A DNA stretch of 46,619 nucleotides, from NCBI GenBank assembly GCA_000447185.1, contig KE647341.1, positions 4,220-50,838 on the forward strand, given 5' to 3'. The first letter of the stretch is position 1; each line of letters starts with the position of its first letter. The DNA comes from Vairimorpha apis BRL 01 (taxonomy: Eukaryota; Microsporidia; Nosematidae). The translations under genes were made by a program, and so were the position numbers. Shown piece by piece: positions 22,676 through 33,817 of this stretch. The notes beneath the pieces were generated by a model, which was given only the letters and a program-made list of their open reading frames with translations, had not been told where the DNA came from and did no database searches.

Positions 22676-23527
22676 ACTTTTTTTGTTTTTGAGAAAAGTT
22701 TATTTATATTTAAATATGCTTACTTGTTTTGTAATTTTGTGATATTAATATTGTATTTGTATATATTTAATAAATTGTGTTTTTTAAATTAATATATAAA
22801 TAAAATATGTTTTTATATTTTTAAATATTAGTATATAAATTTATATTTTTTTATATTAGTATATAAATAAATTGTGTTTTTTTATATTAGTATATAAATA
22901 AATTATATTTAATAAATTATGTTTTTTAATTATCATTTTTTAATTATTTTATATTAGTATAAAAATATATTTAATTATGTTTTTTAATTATCATTTTTAA
23001 TTATTTTATATTAATATTTAAAAATCTATTTAATTTTTAATTATTTTTTTTATATCTAGTTAATTATTTAATTATTTTATTATATATAAATAAATTCATG
23101 TACATATAAATTTATATACAAAAATATCATTTTTTATATTATATTTTTAAATATTTTATTATATATAAATAAATTCATGTACATATAAATTTATATACAA
23201 AATAAATCTAATATAATTAAATAAATTTTTCTTTTTTATAATATTCTAATTAATTTTTATTAAATTGTTTATTTAGAAGTTAATTTTATAATTATATTTG
23301 TTTATGCTATTTATTTATTTTGTAATTTATATAAAATAATATAAAAAAGTGATTTACTTTAATAATGTTTAGTTTAGTTAAAAAATATAACACAATTTAA
23401 AGATATTTAATATACAAATTAAAAATACTCTAAATACAACACAATTTTAAAATACTTAATATACAAAATATAATTTAAAAATACAATTAAACATTCATTA
23501 CATTAAAAAATACTAAAATCTCCATAT
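22676..23527. other. Intergenic region with short AT-rich repeats
   Basis: No gene. It holds many iterations of tatattagtatataaataaa between 22790 and 23000 and the 80-base direct repeat at 23073-23210. Confidence 0.5.
23073..23210. repeat. Direct repeat, unit about 80 bases, two copies
   Basis: attttattatatataaataa followed by attcatgtacatataaattt begins at 23073 and again at 23153. Confidence 0.75.
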
Positions 23528-23908
23528 TCACAACCTATCAAAACACATCTCATACCAAACATCTTTAATAACTTCAAACTCATTAACAACCCGATTCCTC
23601 AACACTAAATTCTCTTTCTCCAACTCCTCCATAATTTCCAACTCACTACACATATTATTATACAACACATCAAAATAAAAATCAATTACTTCATTATCAA
23701 CAACAATATTATTTATATCACAATATATAACAAGACATAGTCCAAGAAAATGCTCTTGTGGTATTTTAGTTGATAAATGTATTTTGTATTTAGTTTTGTA
23801 ATATGTTTTTGTGTATGTAAATAGTTGTAGTGGGTTTGTGTTTAGAATTGATGAGATTTTTGATGGTGTTGCTTTTATGTTTAGATGATTTTCAAGTTTT
23901 TTTAGCAT
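23528..23908 (-). CDS. Hypothetical protein, 126 residues
   Basis: The frame is open further upstream to 23998, but the start at 23908 (MLKKLENHLNIKATPSK) is preferred. Ten bases before it lies CACCCCC (23919-23925 on the minus strand), the same motif found before Rpn2, and the extra upstream residues are a Tyr/Ile-rich non-coding-like run. It is a helical protein with QEHFLGLCLVIYCDINNI and a charged C-terminal helix (ELEIMEELEKENLVLRNR). The coding strand is A/C-rich in the first half and G/T-rich in the second. No family is recognised with confidence. A small replication, transcription or kinetochore subunit would fit the size, but nothing in the sequence decides. Confidence 0.6.
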   Translation of the reverse strand: MLKKLENHLNIKATPSKISSILNTNPLQLFTYTKTYYKTKYKIHLSTKIPQEHFLGLCLVIYCDINNIVVDNEVIDFYFDVLYNNMCSELEIMEELEKENLVLRNRVVNEFEVIKDVWYEMCFDRL

Positions 23909-23918
23909 TTCTTTTATT

Positions 23919-23926
23919 GGGGGTGA
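23919..23926 (-). promoter_or_regulatory. TCACCCCC start-proximal motif
   Basis: Reads TCACCCCC on the minus strand, ten bases before the preferred ATG; identical to the motif before Rpn2. Confidence 0.6.
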
Positions 23927-24189
23927 TTTATTATATAATATTATATTAAATGTATGTATATTGAAGTAGATGTAGTATATTAAATAATAGATGTACAATA
24001 TAAATTTTATAAATGTAATATATTGTTATAAGTTATATTTTTATATTATATTATATTAAAATAGATGTATATATATGTAAATGATTTTTTATTGTTCTTA
24101 TATACAATTTTATTTATATCATATAATAAATAACATTTAATTATAAATCACAATTTCCATAAAATCTTAAAATAAATTACACATATTAA

Positions 24190-24250
24190 TAAATACAATC
24201 TTATACATTCCAATACAATCTTATACATTCCAATACAATCTTATTCATTT
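24190..24250. repeat. Short tandem repeat, unit 20 bases, about three copies
   Basis: acaatcttatacattccaat repeated, the third copy altered to cttattcatttcc. It lies in the A/C-rich block downstream of the minus-strand gene ending at 24325. Confidence 0.75.
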
Positions 24251-24324
24251 CCATAACATTCTATCATTATATTCCAATCTCATATCTACATTCATTCCAA
24301 CAAATATATTCTTATACACTCATA

Positions 24325-26035
24325 TTACAACATCCTCTTAAGAACATCCCTCTGCAACTTCAAAACCCTCACAAACTTATCTTTATTAAAACAACATTGA
24401 CTTTTAAACAATTCAATCTCATTTTGAAGTTCATCTACCATTTTATAAATACGACTTCCATCAATCTTAACTTTTTTTAATATTAAATCATATTTTAAAC
24501 TAAGTTTTAATATTCTCTCATTTACTTTTTTTGTACTTGCTCGTATTTTTCTATACGTTTTCTTATTTCTAAATTTATATTTTGTAGATTCTGTTTCTTT
24601 ATTTTGAGAGATTCGTTTAGTGTAGATATTTTTGTGTAATATGATCTTATTTTTGATAAGTATGTTGTATCAAATGTGTGAATGAGTTTGTTTAGAGTAG
24701 ACTCGTTTATATTTTGTGGTATTTTTATATTATTAGTGAATGTATCTATATTATTTATATTATTAGTACTTGTATTATTAGTAAGTGTATTGTCTATATT
24801 CAATTTATTATTGATATTATTCAATGTATTATTAATATTATTATTATTTAATATATTGTTATTTTCTATATTATTTATATTTAGTGTATCTAAAGTATTG
24901 TTGTTATTATTTAGTATATTGTTACTATCATAACATATATCATTAAATCTATCATAACATCCATCATAACATATACTACTATAATCAATACCACTACTAT
25001 CAACATATCTTCTATTAAAACACCCACTATACATAAATACACCATCACAAACAACTAAATCATTTCCATCTTCATCAACAAATATTCCATCAACTTGTCC
25101 ATGTTTTATTATTTTAGGATACTCATTTAATTCTAGTAAATTCTCATTCTGTAAATAAAGTTTGTTACAATTAAACAGTTTGTAATTTGATGAAGTGTTT
25201 AGAGTGTATTTTAGTACGATAATTGTGTCGTATATTTTGTATGCTTCTATCTTTTTAGTGTAGCATAAAAAGAGATATTTATTTACTATTATATTTTTTA
25301 ATGTGTTGTTATCTATAAGTGTATTGTTATTATTTATATTATCTATATTGTTATTTATATTATTATTATTTGTAAGTGTATTTTTATTATTTATATTATT
25401 TATATTAATGTTATTTATATTAGTATTGATGTTATCTATAGTGTTATTTATATTAATGTTATCTATATTATTGTTAATGTTATATTTACTATTGTTTAGA
25501 TTATTAATATTATATTTATAAGTATATTTACTATTATTATCAATTCTTCTACTATCTAATTTATCAATTCCATTTCTATTACCATCTCTAATTCCAACTA
25601 CACTCATAGGCACACGCATCCTACACACACCACTACTCACAAAACTATACTCCCTATAAACATCAAACACCTCATCAACCAAATAAACATACACACTCCC
25701 AACAAAAAAACAGATAACACGTCTCCCAACTTTAATCTCCCTTACAATACACATATTATCTACTACAAACACATTCTCATTTAAAATAAATAACAAGTTA
25801 TTACAAACTTGATAAGATTTTATTTTTATTTCAAGTATCTGATTTGTTGTTAAGTTATGTATTTTATTATTGTATATTAATAAAATGTTATTTTTATTTG
25901 TTACTAAAATGTTTAATAAGTTTGTTGTTGAGATGTTTTTTATTAATGGTGTATTTATGTTTTGTTTGTATAGAGTTGTGTTTGAAATGAAGTAGAGGAT
26001 TTTGTTTTTAGGTATGAGAATTTTAGATTTAGCAT
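24325..26035 (-). CDS. Probable beta-propeller plus coiled-coil protein with Asn-rich inserts (nucleoporin-like architecture)
   Basis: The largest open segment is 24522-25796. Upstream the same frame continues to about 26033, and the ATG at 26035, preceded by CACCCCC (26041-26047), joins it with one extra base (the T5 at 26005-26009 is a likely site). Downstream, one extra base in the T7 run 24526-24532 removes the stop at 24522 and adds about 65 coiled-coil residues (VNERILKLSLKYDLILKK to QRDVLKRML), ending at 24325. The joined protein is about 570 residues. The N-terminal two thirds show short beta-strand pairs with turns (NNKIHNLTTNQILEIKIK; VGSVYVYLVDEVFDVY; GIFVDEDGNDLVVCDGVF), interrupted by two Asn/Ile/Asp inserts; the end is helical coiled coil. 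A propeller followed by a coiled coil is the plan of Nup82/Nup88, but no diagnostic motif was found, so function is open. Confidence 0.6.
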
Positions 26036-26040
26036 TTTTT

Positions 26041-26048
26041 GGGGGTGT
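26041..26048 (-). promoter_or_regulatory. ACACCCCC start-proximal motif
   Basis: ACACCCCC followed by six A and the ATG at 26035 (minus strand). Confidence 0.55.
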
Positions 26049-26094
26049 AAAAAAAATTGTAATTGTGGGATTTAGATGAGGAGATTTATACTAT

Positions 26095-26275
26095 GTTGTA
26101 GTATTGTTAGTATATTGTAGTATTTATAGTATAGTGTGGGTATTTATAGTGGTGTTGGATTTAGATGGGGAGATTTATTGTGGTGATTTATACTATGTTG
26201 TAGTATTTATAGTATGTTGTAGTATTTATAGTATATTGTAGTATTTATAGTATGTTGTAGTATAATGGTTTGATA
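26095..26275. repeat. G/T-rich short repeats, unit about 21 bases
   Basis: tgtagtatttatagtatgt and variants (tattgtagtatttatagtat) recur many times, in the interval between Rpn2 and the propeller gene. Confidence 0.7.
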
Positions 26276-26851
26276 TGGAGATTTATTGTAGTATTGAAAG
26301 TGCATTTAAATAGTATTTGATATTTCTACTGTTTTTATATCTACATAGTATTTTATATATAGAAAATATAGTAATAGAATAAATTATTATATATATTAAA
26401 AATATTTTAAATATAATAATTTAAAATATGAAAGTACTGTAGAAATAATACATAGTAATATTAAATATAGTAATAGAATAAATATAAATATAAATAAAAC
26501 AAGTAGAAATATAAATAGGAAAATACTGTAGAAATATTAATACATAAATAGAAATATAAATACAGTAGATATATTAGAAATATTTTAAATATAATAATTT
26601 AAAATAGGAAAGTACAGTAGAAATATTAATACATAGTAATATAAATACAGTAGAAATATTAAATACAGAACTACAATATGAATATATTAAATAATAAGAA
26701 AATATAATATAATCAACCATTTTATTCACTACACAATAACATATCTCAACACACATATCATTCCACATAACATATCAACATAATAACATATCTCCTCACT
26801 CTCCAATTCACATCCACACTCCATCTCCACAACACCACTCCATCATTTCAC
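26276..26851. other. Intergenic region with imperfect A-rich repeats
   Basis: gtagaaatattaatacatag, ataaatacagtagaaatatt and related phrases recur from 26300 to 26690; from 26700 the sequence turns sharply A/C-rich. No gene seen. Confidence 0.5.
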
Positions 26852-29800
26852 TCACTCCCCATCAAAATAAACACACGGAAATTCAACACCTACTTCGCCC
26901 ATCTGAATCAACGTACACCTTTGCCCACTCTCAACTTTATTACAACACTTAACAACAATATCTTGTTCAACAACATTCTTTTTAAATTTCCTACTCTTTT
27001 TAAATTCAGGTACTTTATAAATATAATTATCATAATTTTTAACATACACTAAACTATTTTCAATCACTTCTAAATTTTTATTAAGTTTTAAATAAACAGT
27101 TGGTAAACTGCATAAACTTAAGAACATTAAATTTGGATACCAGTACCAATAATTCATAAATAATAAAACTGACATTACTCTAGTATTATCAATATTTCCA
27201 GTTTGGTTAAATATACTAAATATTATATTTCTACCTCCTGATTCACTTATTCCTCTTCCTATAATAGCTCCATATTTTACACATTGATCTTCTGATCGGT
27301 CTATTATTATTTTATTTATATTTGTTATTATTCTTTTGTAATCTGTTACTAAATGTTCGTTACATTGCATTATTACAAAACTTATTCCTATTATTGCATT
27401 TTGTCTTACTAAATTATTGTAGTCGTATATTAGTTCATCTAATATTTCTATTACTTTTTCTTTTCCTGTTCCACTATAATAAAATCCTAGTACAAGTGCA
27501 CATGTAGATCTTATATGGATATTATAATTTGTACATAGTGGATGAAGTACTTCTAAAAGTAAAGATGTATCTTTACAACAAATTAGTCCTATACTTATTA
27601 TAGCTCCTCTTTTTATATCATCATCTAGATTTGTTGTATATGTTAATAATAAGCGTATTATTTCTAGATTTCCTGTACCTACGAAGGAGGTACCTAAAGA
27701 AAGAACACCTCCAAAAGTGTCATAAGATAGTAAATTGTGATTTATTTTTCTAGAGTTTATAGAAACAATAGAAGCACCAATTCCGCAATTTCTTTTTACT
27801 CTTTCGTATTCTGTGTTTTTATAAGTTTTGTGGATTAATTTTAGGATGTCTAATTTGTTATTAGAATGGGATTTAGATGAAGAAGAAGAAGAAGATGTAT
27901 TGTTGTATGTATTGTTATTAATAGATGTATTGTTAGAATGGGATTTGTTAGTAGTAGTATTATTATATATATTATTGTTGTATATATTATTGGTAGTAGT
28001 ATTAGATATATTATTAGTATTAGATATATTATTAGATGTAGTTGTATTGCTATACATATTATTAATGTTACTACTGTTATTGTTAGATATATCATTAATA
28101 TTATTTATAGTTTTATTATCTACATTATTATCTTTTACATTCTCCATATTACTATACACATTACATCTATCTAGATTCCCTTTACTACCTACATTTTTTC
28201 TACTCTCCATACCATCATTCCCTTCACCATCAACACTACATATATCAACATATCTCTCCTTCACATCACCCTCACTCCCTTCACTTTCACTCCCACAACA
28301 CATTATACACAAAGCTAATATAGACCCCTCTACAAATACAGTATTCTCTTCATACAACAAATCTTTCAATTGTTTAACAACACTCTCTTTATAATTATTA
28401 TCTTTACAACTTCCATTACAATTATCATTACACATATTAATTAATCCTAGTCCTATACAAGCACCATAAACAATTTGTACATTACTACTTTTTATATGAT
28501 ATAATAATATTTCATTAGATACAATATCACAACTTCCTATCTTATTAAGTCCTAGTGCTATAAAAGATCCTCCTTCTTTCATATTATTTTCACTTGGTAA
28601 ATAATTCTTTAATACTTCAAGTATGTCTGGATTATTTAAATGTATCATTCCTAGACTTGCTACATCTAAAAATCGTGTCCATTCTTTTGTATTGTTAAAT
28701 ACGTCTGAATTGTTTCTGTAGAACGTGTCATTTGTTGTTCCTAGATTTATTAATGAATTTGTTATCGTTAAATATTGGCTTCTTGATTTTGTAAGGGAGT
28801 CTATAAATTTGAAACTTGTTATGTTATTTTGTACTAAAATGTCTTTTATAATTGTGTATACTTTGTGGATGTTATTTATTATATAGAGAGTGTATTCGAT
28901 GTCATTAGTAGAATGATTGTTATTATTATTGATAGAATGATTGTTATTATTGGTATAAGTAGAATGATTGTTATTATTGGTATAAGTAGATTGATTATTG
29001 ATAGATTGATTGTTGTTATTGTTATATATATTATTTATATTATTACTTATATTGTTATTAGTAGTATTATTATCATTTGTACTATTCAAATTATCTACAT
29101 ACTTATTATTATTTCCATTACTATGAAACCCACTATTATTATTATTTCCACTACTATTACTACATCCACTATTAAACCCACTACTAATATTCTCTCTCAA
29201 CCCATTATTTAATCCACTTTTAATCATATCAAGTACAAATCTATAATTATAAAACAAATATAAACAAATAGAACAAGTAAATTTACCACTGAAAATTATA
29301 TAAAATAATTTATCATATTCCTGATTGTAAACAAGTCCATCTATTACCATGTAGAGATTGTCTCGATTTATTTCTATGTCTTTTATAAATTTAAAGAACC
29401 GTGTTTTTATATTTTGAGATTCTGATAATTTATAGAGATATTTAATTAATTTTATATTTACTTTGTTAATTAGTGGGTTGTTAGAAGATAGATTGTTGTT
29501 ATTATTAGAAGAAGAAGAAGATGTATTGTTGTTGTTATATATATTATTGTTATTATCAATGGTAGAAGATGTGTTGTTGTTGATATTATATATATTGTTG
29601 TTATTATTAATAGTATTGTTGTTGTTGTTATATATATTGTTATTATAATTATCTACACTTCTATCTACACTATTATTAACAGAACTTCTATCCACACTTC
29701 TATCCATACTACAACTATCCACACTTCTATTAACACTCCCATCTAAATCAACACACATACTCACATACTCATCAACACCATCAATAAGAAACAAAAATCC

Positions 29801-30175
29801 AACCAAACACTCATCAACAACTTCATTACACATCATCTCTACAACAAACCTCCTACAAAAATGAAATCTATTATAAATTAAAACTTCCATCATCTTCTCA
29901 ACAATAGCTTGATAAAAATAACACTCTTTATCTTTAACAAAAAGTTGTTTGCTGATAATAGCGTGTCTCATAGAATTCTCATAATCTTTATTTAAAAAAT
30001 AAAGTTTTGATAAACACAAACTTGTTTCTAACGAGTTGTCTTTAATTAAATCTATGTATTTTATACAGTACGGACCTAATACAAAAATGTTGTTGTTTAT
30101 TAATGTTAAAGCTTTTGTTATGTTTTTTGTTTTTAGTAGAGATTCTATTATGTTGAATGTTTTTAAAGATTGCAT
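26852..30175 (-). CDS. RPN2: 26S proteasome regulatory subunit Rpn2 (PSMD1)
   Basis: 1107 residues; the non-ATPase scaffold of the 19S base that holds Rpn1/Rpn13 and the ATPase ring. The N-terminal helical domain includes ETSLCLSKLYFLNKDYENS. Proteasome/cyclosome repeats follow from about 500: RFLDVASLGMIHLNN, EGGSFIALGLNKIG, VYGACIGLGLINM, VEGSILALCIMCCG, FGGVLSLGTSFVGTGN, KRGAIISIGLICCKD, RSTCALVLGFYYSGTG, RQNAIIGISFVIM and KYGAIIGRGISESGGRN. The C-terminal WYWYPNLMFLSLCSLPT block is typical of Rpn2. Length exceeds the usual ~950 because of Asn-rich insertions at about 176-235, 330-425 and 685-775, which are simple aat/ata-type DNA repeats. The frame is unbroken. TCACCCCC lies seven bases before the ATG. 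Several plus-strand open frames across this gene are shadows of the Asn repeats. Confidence 0.96.
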   Translation of the reverse strand: MQSLKTFNIIESLLKTKNITKALTLINNNIFVLGPYCIKYIDLIKDNSLETSLCLSKLYFLNKDYENSMRHAIISKQLFVKDKECYFYQAIVEKMMEVLIYNRFHFCRRFVVEMMCNEVVDECLVGFLFLIDGVDEYVSMCVDLDGSVNRSVDSCSMDRSVDRSSVNNSVDRSVDNYNNNIYNNNNNTINNNNNIYNINNNTSSTIDNNNNIYNNNNTSSSSSNNNNNLSSNNPLINKVNIKLIKYLYKLSESQNIKTRFFKFIKDIEINRDNLYMVIDGLVYNQEYDKLFYIIFSGKFTCSICLYLFYNYRFVLDMIKSGLNNGLRENISSGFNSGCSNSSGNNNNSGFHSNGNNNKYVDNLNSTNDNNTTNNNISNNINNIYNNNNNQSINNQSTYTNNNNHSTYTNNNNHSINNNNNHSTNDIEYTLYIINNIHKVYTIIKDILVQNNITSFKFIDSLTKSRSQYLTITNSLINLGTTNDTFYRNNSDVFNNTKEWTRFLDVASLGMIHLNNPDILEVLKNYLPSENNMKEGGSFIALGLNKIGSCDIVSNEILLYHIKSSNVQIVYGACIGLGLINMCNDNCNGSCKDNNYKESVVKQLKDLLYEENTVFVEGSILALCIMCCGSESEGSEGDVKERYVDICSVDGEGNDGMESRKNVGSKGNLDRCNVYSNMENVKDNNVDNKTINNINDISNNNSSNINNMYSNTTTSNNISNTNNISNTTTNNIYNNNIYNNTTTNKSHSNNTSINNNTYNNTSSSSSSSKSHSNNKLDILKLIHKTYKNTEYERVKRNCGIGASIVSINSRKINHNLLSYDTFGGVLSLGTSFVGTGNLEIIRLLLTYTTNLDDDIKRGAIISIGLICCKDTSLLLEVLHPLCTNYNIHIRSTCALVLGFYYSGTGKEKVIEILDELIYDYNNLVRQNAIIGISFVIMQCNEHLVTDYKRIITNINKIIIDRSEDQCVKYGAIIGRGISESGGRNIIFSIFNQTGNIDNTRVMSVLLFMNYWYWYPNLMFLSLCSLPTVYLKLNKNLEVIENSLVYVKNYDNYIYKVPEFKKSRKFKKNVVEQDIVVKCCNKVESGQRCTLIQMGEVGVEFPCVYFDGE

Positions 30176-30182
30176 ATTTTAA

Positions 30183-30190
30183 GGGGGTGA
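30183..30190 (-). promoter_or_regulatory. TCACCCCC start-proximal motif of RPN2
   Basis: TCACCCCC on the minus strand just before the Rpn2 ATG at 30175; identical to the motif at 23919-23926. Confidence 0.6.
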
Positions 30191-31447
30191 TTTTTTTTTA
30201 TTTTTATTATGTTATTTATTGTGTTGTTATTTAAAATGTTTGGTTAGAGTGTAATGTTGTTATGAGATGTTGTTTAATTTGTAATGTTGTGGTTAGAGTG
30301 TTATGTTTAATTTGTAATGTTATTTATTGTGTAATTAAGGTGTTATGTTGTAATTAGTGTGTAATGTTGTTATTTAAGGTGTTGTGTTGTGGTTAGAATG
30401 TAAAGTTGTAATTAGTGTGTAATTAAGGTTATGTGATAGGATAAAAGAGTTTGAATGTTTGATAAGATATAAATTGGATAAGATTAAGTTATGATAAGAT
30501 TAAACATTTTGTATAAGATATTGGATTTTGTGTATAAGATATTGGATTAAGTATATAATGTAAAATATAGATCTTATTTGTGTATAAGTTAAATTACAAA
30601 TAAATTATGTTTGTAATTAATTATTTGAACTACAAATAAATTATGTTTGTTATTAATTATTTGAACTATAAATAAATTATAAACATATTTTAATTAAAAA
30701 ATACAAAAAATTAAAAATAAATTTTTATTGATAATAAACATTTTTATATTAGAAATTATTAACATTTTTTAATTAAAAAAACAAATAATTTTATATAAAC
30801 AAATTTATTATAATATCTACAGTCTATCATCTTTTATGAAATTATTTAAAATTTAAATTATAAATTGATAAAGAATATTATATAATAGATTATCTAAATA
30901 TTTTATATTTTAATTTTCTCTAATACAAATATTTTTTTGATAAAGAATATTTATACAATAGTTTATTTAAATAATTAAATTATAAATTGATAAAGAATAT
31001 TATATAATACGTTATCTAAATAATTTTTAAGATATGGATTTACTTTTATAAAAATAATATTAAAAAATGAGATTTGTTTTTATACTGTAATTATTCAAGA
31101 AAATTATGAAATATTATTAAATAAGTTTAAAAAAATTTAAAATGTAATTTAATTTTTAGATACATTTTATTTAGTATATAATAGTTGTATATTTTATATT
31201 AATTTAAAATAGTTGTTAATTTTATATTAATTTAAAATGTAAATTAATTTTCAGGTACATCTTTTTTAATATAAGATAAATAATAATTTTATTTAATTTA
31301 AAATGTAATTACATATAAAATGGATTTATATTAATTGATAAAATAAAATATATTTCAATTATTAAAATTAATAATTTACATTTAAATTGTTAAACTATAA
31401 AAATATATAATAATTTGTCAATCAAATAATGTATTAAAATAATAATG

Positions 31448-31755
31448 TTAGTTTATAAAAAGAAAATTTAATTGAATTTTTATTAATAGATATATATTTA
31501 GGAGTCTTAATTTAATATTATGTTTAAATGTTTATATTAGTTTATAAAAAGAAAATTTAATTGAATTTTTATTAATAGATATATATTTAGGAGTCTTAAT
31601 TTATATTATGTTTAAATGTTTATATTAGTTTATAAAAAGAAAATTTAATTGAATTTTTATTAATAGATATATATTTAGGAGTCTTAATTTATATTATGTT
31701 TAAATGTTTATATTAGTTTATAAAAAGAAAATTTAATTGAATTTTTATATATTCA
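31448..31755. repeat. Tandem array, 88-base unit, about 3.5 copies
   Basis: ttagtttataaaaagaaaat begins at 31448, 31537, 31625 and 31713 (spacing 89, 88, 88). Units include the unusually GC-containing aggagtcttaatt and are almost identical, so the array is young. Confidence 0.9.
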
Positions 31756-31769
31756 TATATTTTGAAGAA

Positions 31770-32460
31770 TCTTATAATAAAATGTAAATAACTATAATAA
31801 ACTTGTAATTTTTTTGTTTAGATTTAGAAAATTATAAATGTATATATTATAAAAAATAAGTTATTTAAAAGATTAAACAAATTAATATTTGTTGATAAAA
31901 TAAGTTATTTAAGTAGATTAAATAAATTAATATTTTAAATAACTATAATAAACTTGTAATTTTTTTGTTTAGATTTAGAAAATAATAAATTTTTATATAT
32001 TCAAGAATCTTATAATAAAATATATATAACTATAATAAAGTTGTAATTTTTTTGTTTAGATTTAAAAAAATAATAAATTTATATATATTTAAGAATCTCA
32101 TAATAAAATGTAAATAACTATAATAAACTTGTAATTTTTTTTTGTTAGTTTTAAAAAATTATAAATGTATATATTTAAGAATCTTATAATAAAATATAAA
32201 TAACTATAATAAACTTGTAATTTTTTGTTTAGATTTAGAAAATTATAATTTTATTTTATTATAAAAAATAAGTTATTAAAAAGATTAAACAAATTATGAG
32301 AAAATAAAAATAAAGTTTGAAAATATTTACTTTGTTTTTAACTAAATCTAAATTAATATTTTAAATAAAAAATTATAAATGTATATATTTTAAAAAATAA
32401 GTTATTTAAGTAGATTAAATAAATTAATATTTTAAATAAAAAATTATAAATTTAATTAAT
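31770..32460. repeat. Dispersed family built on aactataataaacttgtaat
   Basis: The phrase aactataataaacttgtaat followed by ttttttgtttagatttagaaa recurs at least five times (about 31785, 31935, 32025, 32115, 32205), separated by variable spacers holding agaatcttataataaaat or ataagttatttaagtagatt. Confidence 0.75.
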
Positions 32461-33817
32461 TAATTTAATTTTTATAGAGATTTAATTAATTCTCTTACTT
32501 TTATATAAATTAATTAATATTTTTTACTTTTATAAAGATTTAATTTAGATTTAGTTAAAAACAAAGTAAATATTTTTCAAAACTTTAATTTTATTTTCTC
32601 ATAATTTTTTTAATAAAATTAATTGTTGTTATAAAATATTCATTTAGTTTTTTTATTAATTTTATATTAATAAGGTAAAAGGTATTTAATATTATAAAAT
32701 ATTATAAATGCATTAATATTTAAATGTGTTGTGTAATTTAGTACATGATATTATTTTACAATGTAAACTATTATTTAATCATTTATATGGAATTAATAAT
32801 ATTTTAATTAATACTTCTTTAAAAGAGATTTTATAAATACTTATTTCATAGAGATTTGATTAATACTTCTTTAAAAGAGATTTAATTAATACTTATTTCA
32901 TAATGATTTGATTAATTCATTTTTTATATAAATTTAATTAATACTTCTTTAAAAGAGATTTGATTTAATTAAGATTCATTTAAAAACAAAATTATATATT
33001 TTTTATAACTTGATAATTTTACTTTTTATTTAATTTAACTTTTTATAAGTAATAAATAAAATCAATATTTTTTTTATAAATAAATATATTCTTTTACCTA
33101 TCATAAAATAGATACAAAAATTAAGAATTTGAACTCTTTTACCAATTATAAAATAAATACAAAAATAAATAACTGTTAATAACATTAATAAATAAACATA
33201 TCTTTTATTTTAATTAAAATCACTTTATTTATACAAAAATAAATAAACCAAAATCATTTAAATCTATATATTTTTATTATTAAAATCATTTAAATTTAAA
33301 TATTTCAATCGTTTAAATCATTGAATAAATTTATAAATTTATAAATATATACAAAGATTAAAAACTGTTTTTTTTAAAATAAGTAAGATTTAATAACTGA
33401 TAAACATTCAGGTTTATCTTAAGTTACGAGTTTAACAAATATGTAATAAAATATTTATATGTTTTTTATATTGTAAATATTGTTATATGATATTTTGTTT
33501 AATTTTTTATTTTATTGTATTATGATTTAGTAATTGTTTTTAATATAAATTGTTTTTATTTAGTTTATTTATAATAATATTATATTTAATTGAAAACAGT
33601 ATTTAACTGTTTTTATTTTTATTTTAAATAAATTAAAATATTATATAAAATCTATGTATTGAAAACAGTATTTAACAGTATTTAATTTATTTTTACTTGA
33701 AATTAATTAATATTTTACATATAATTTTATTCTTAAAAACAATTTGTAAAATAATTTTATTTTCTTGGTTTACTTATATAAAAATTAATTTCATTTTATA
33801 TAAAATCTTATCAAAAT

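Noticed and set aside
27828..28394. Long plus-strand open frames inside Rpn2 and the propeller gene, rich in Leu, Ile and Val
   Set aside because: They are reverse-strand shadows of Asn-rich repeats (att/tta read as Ile/Leu) and have no start motif or family features.
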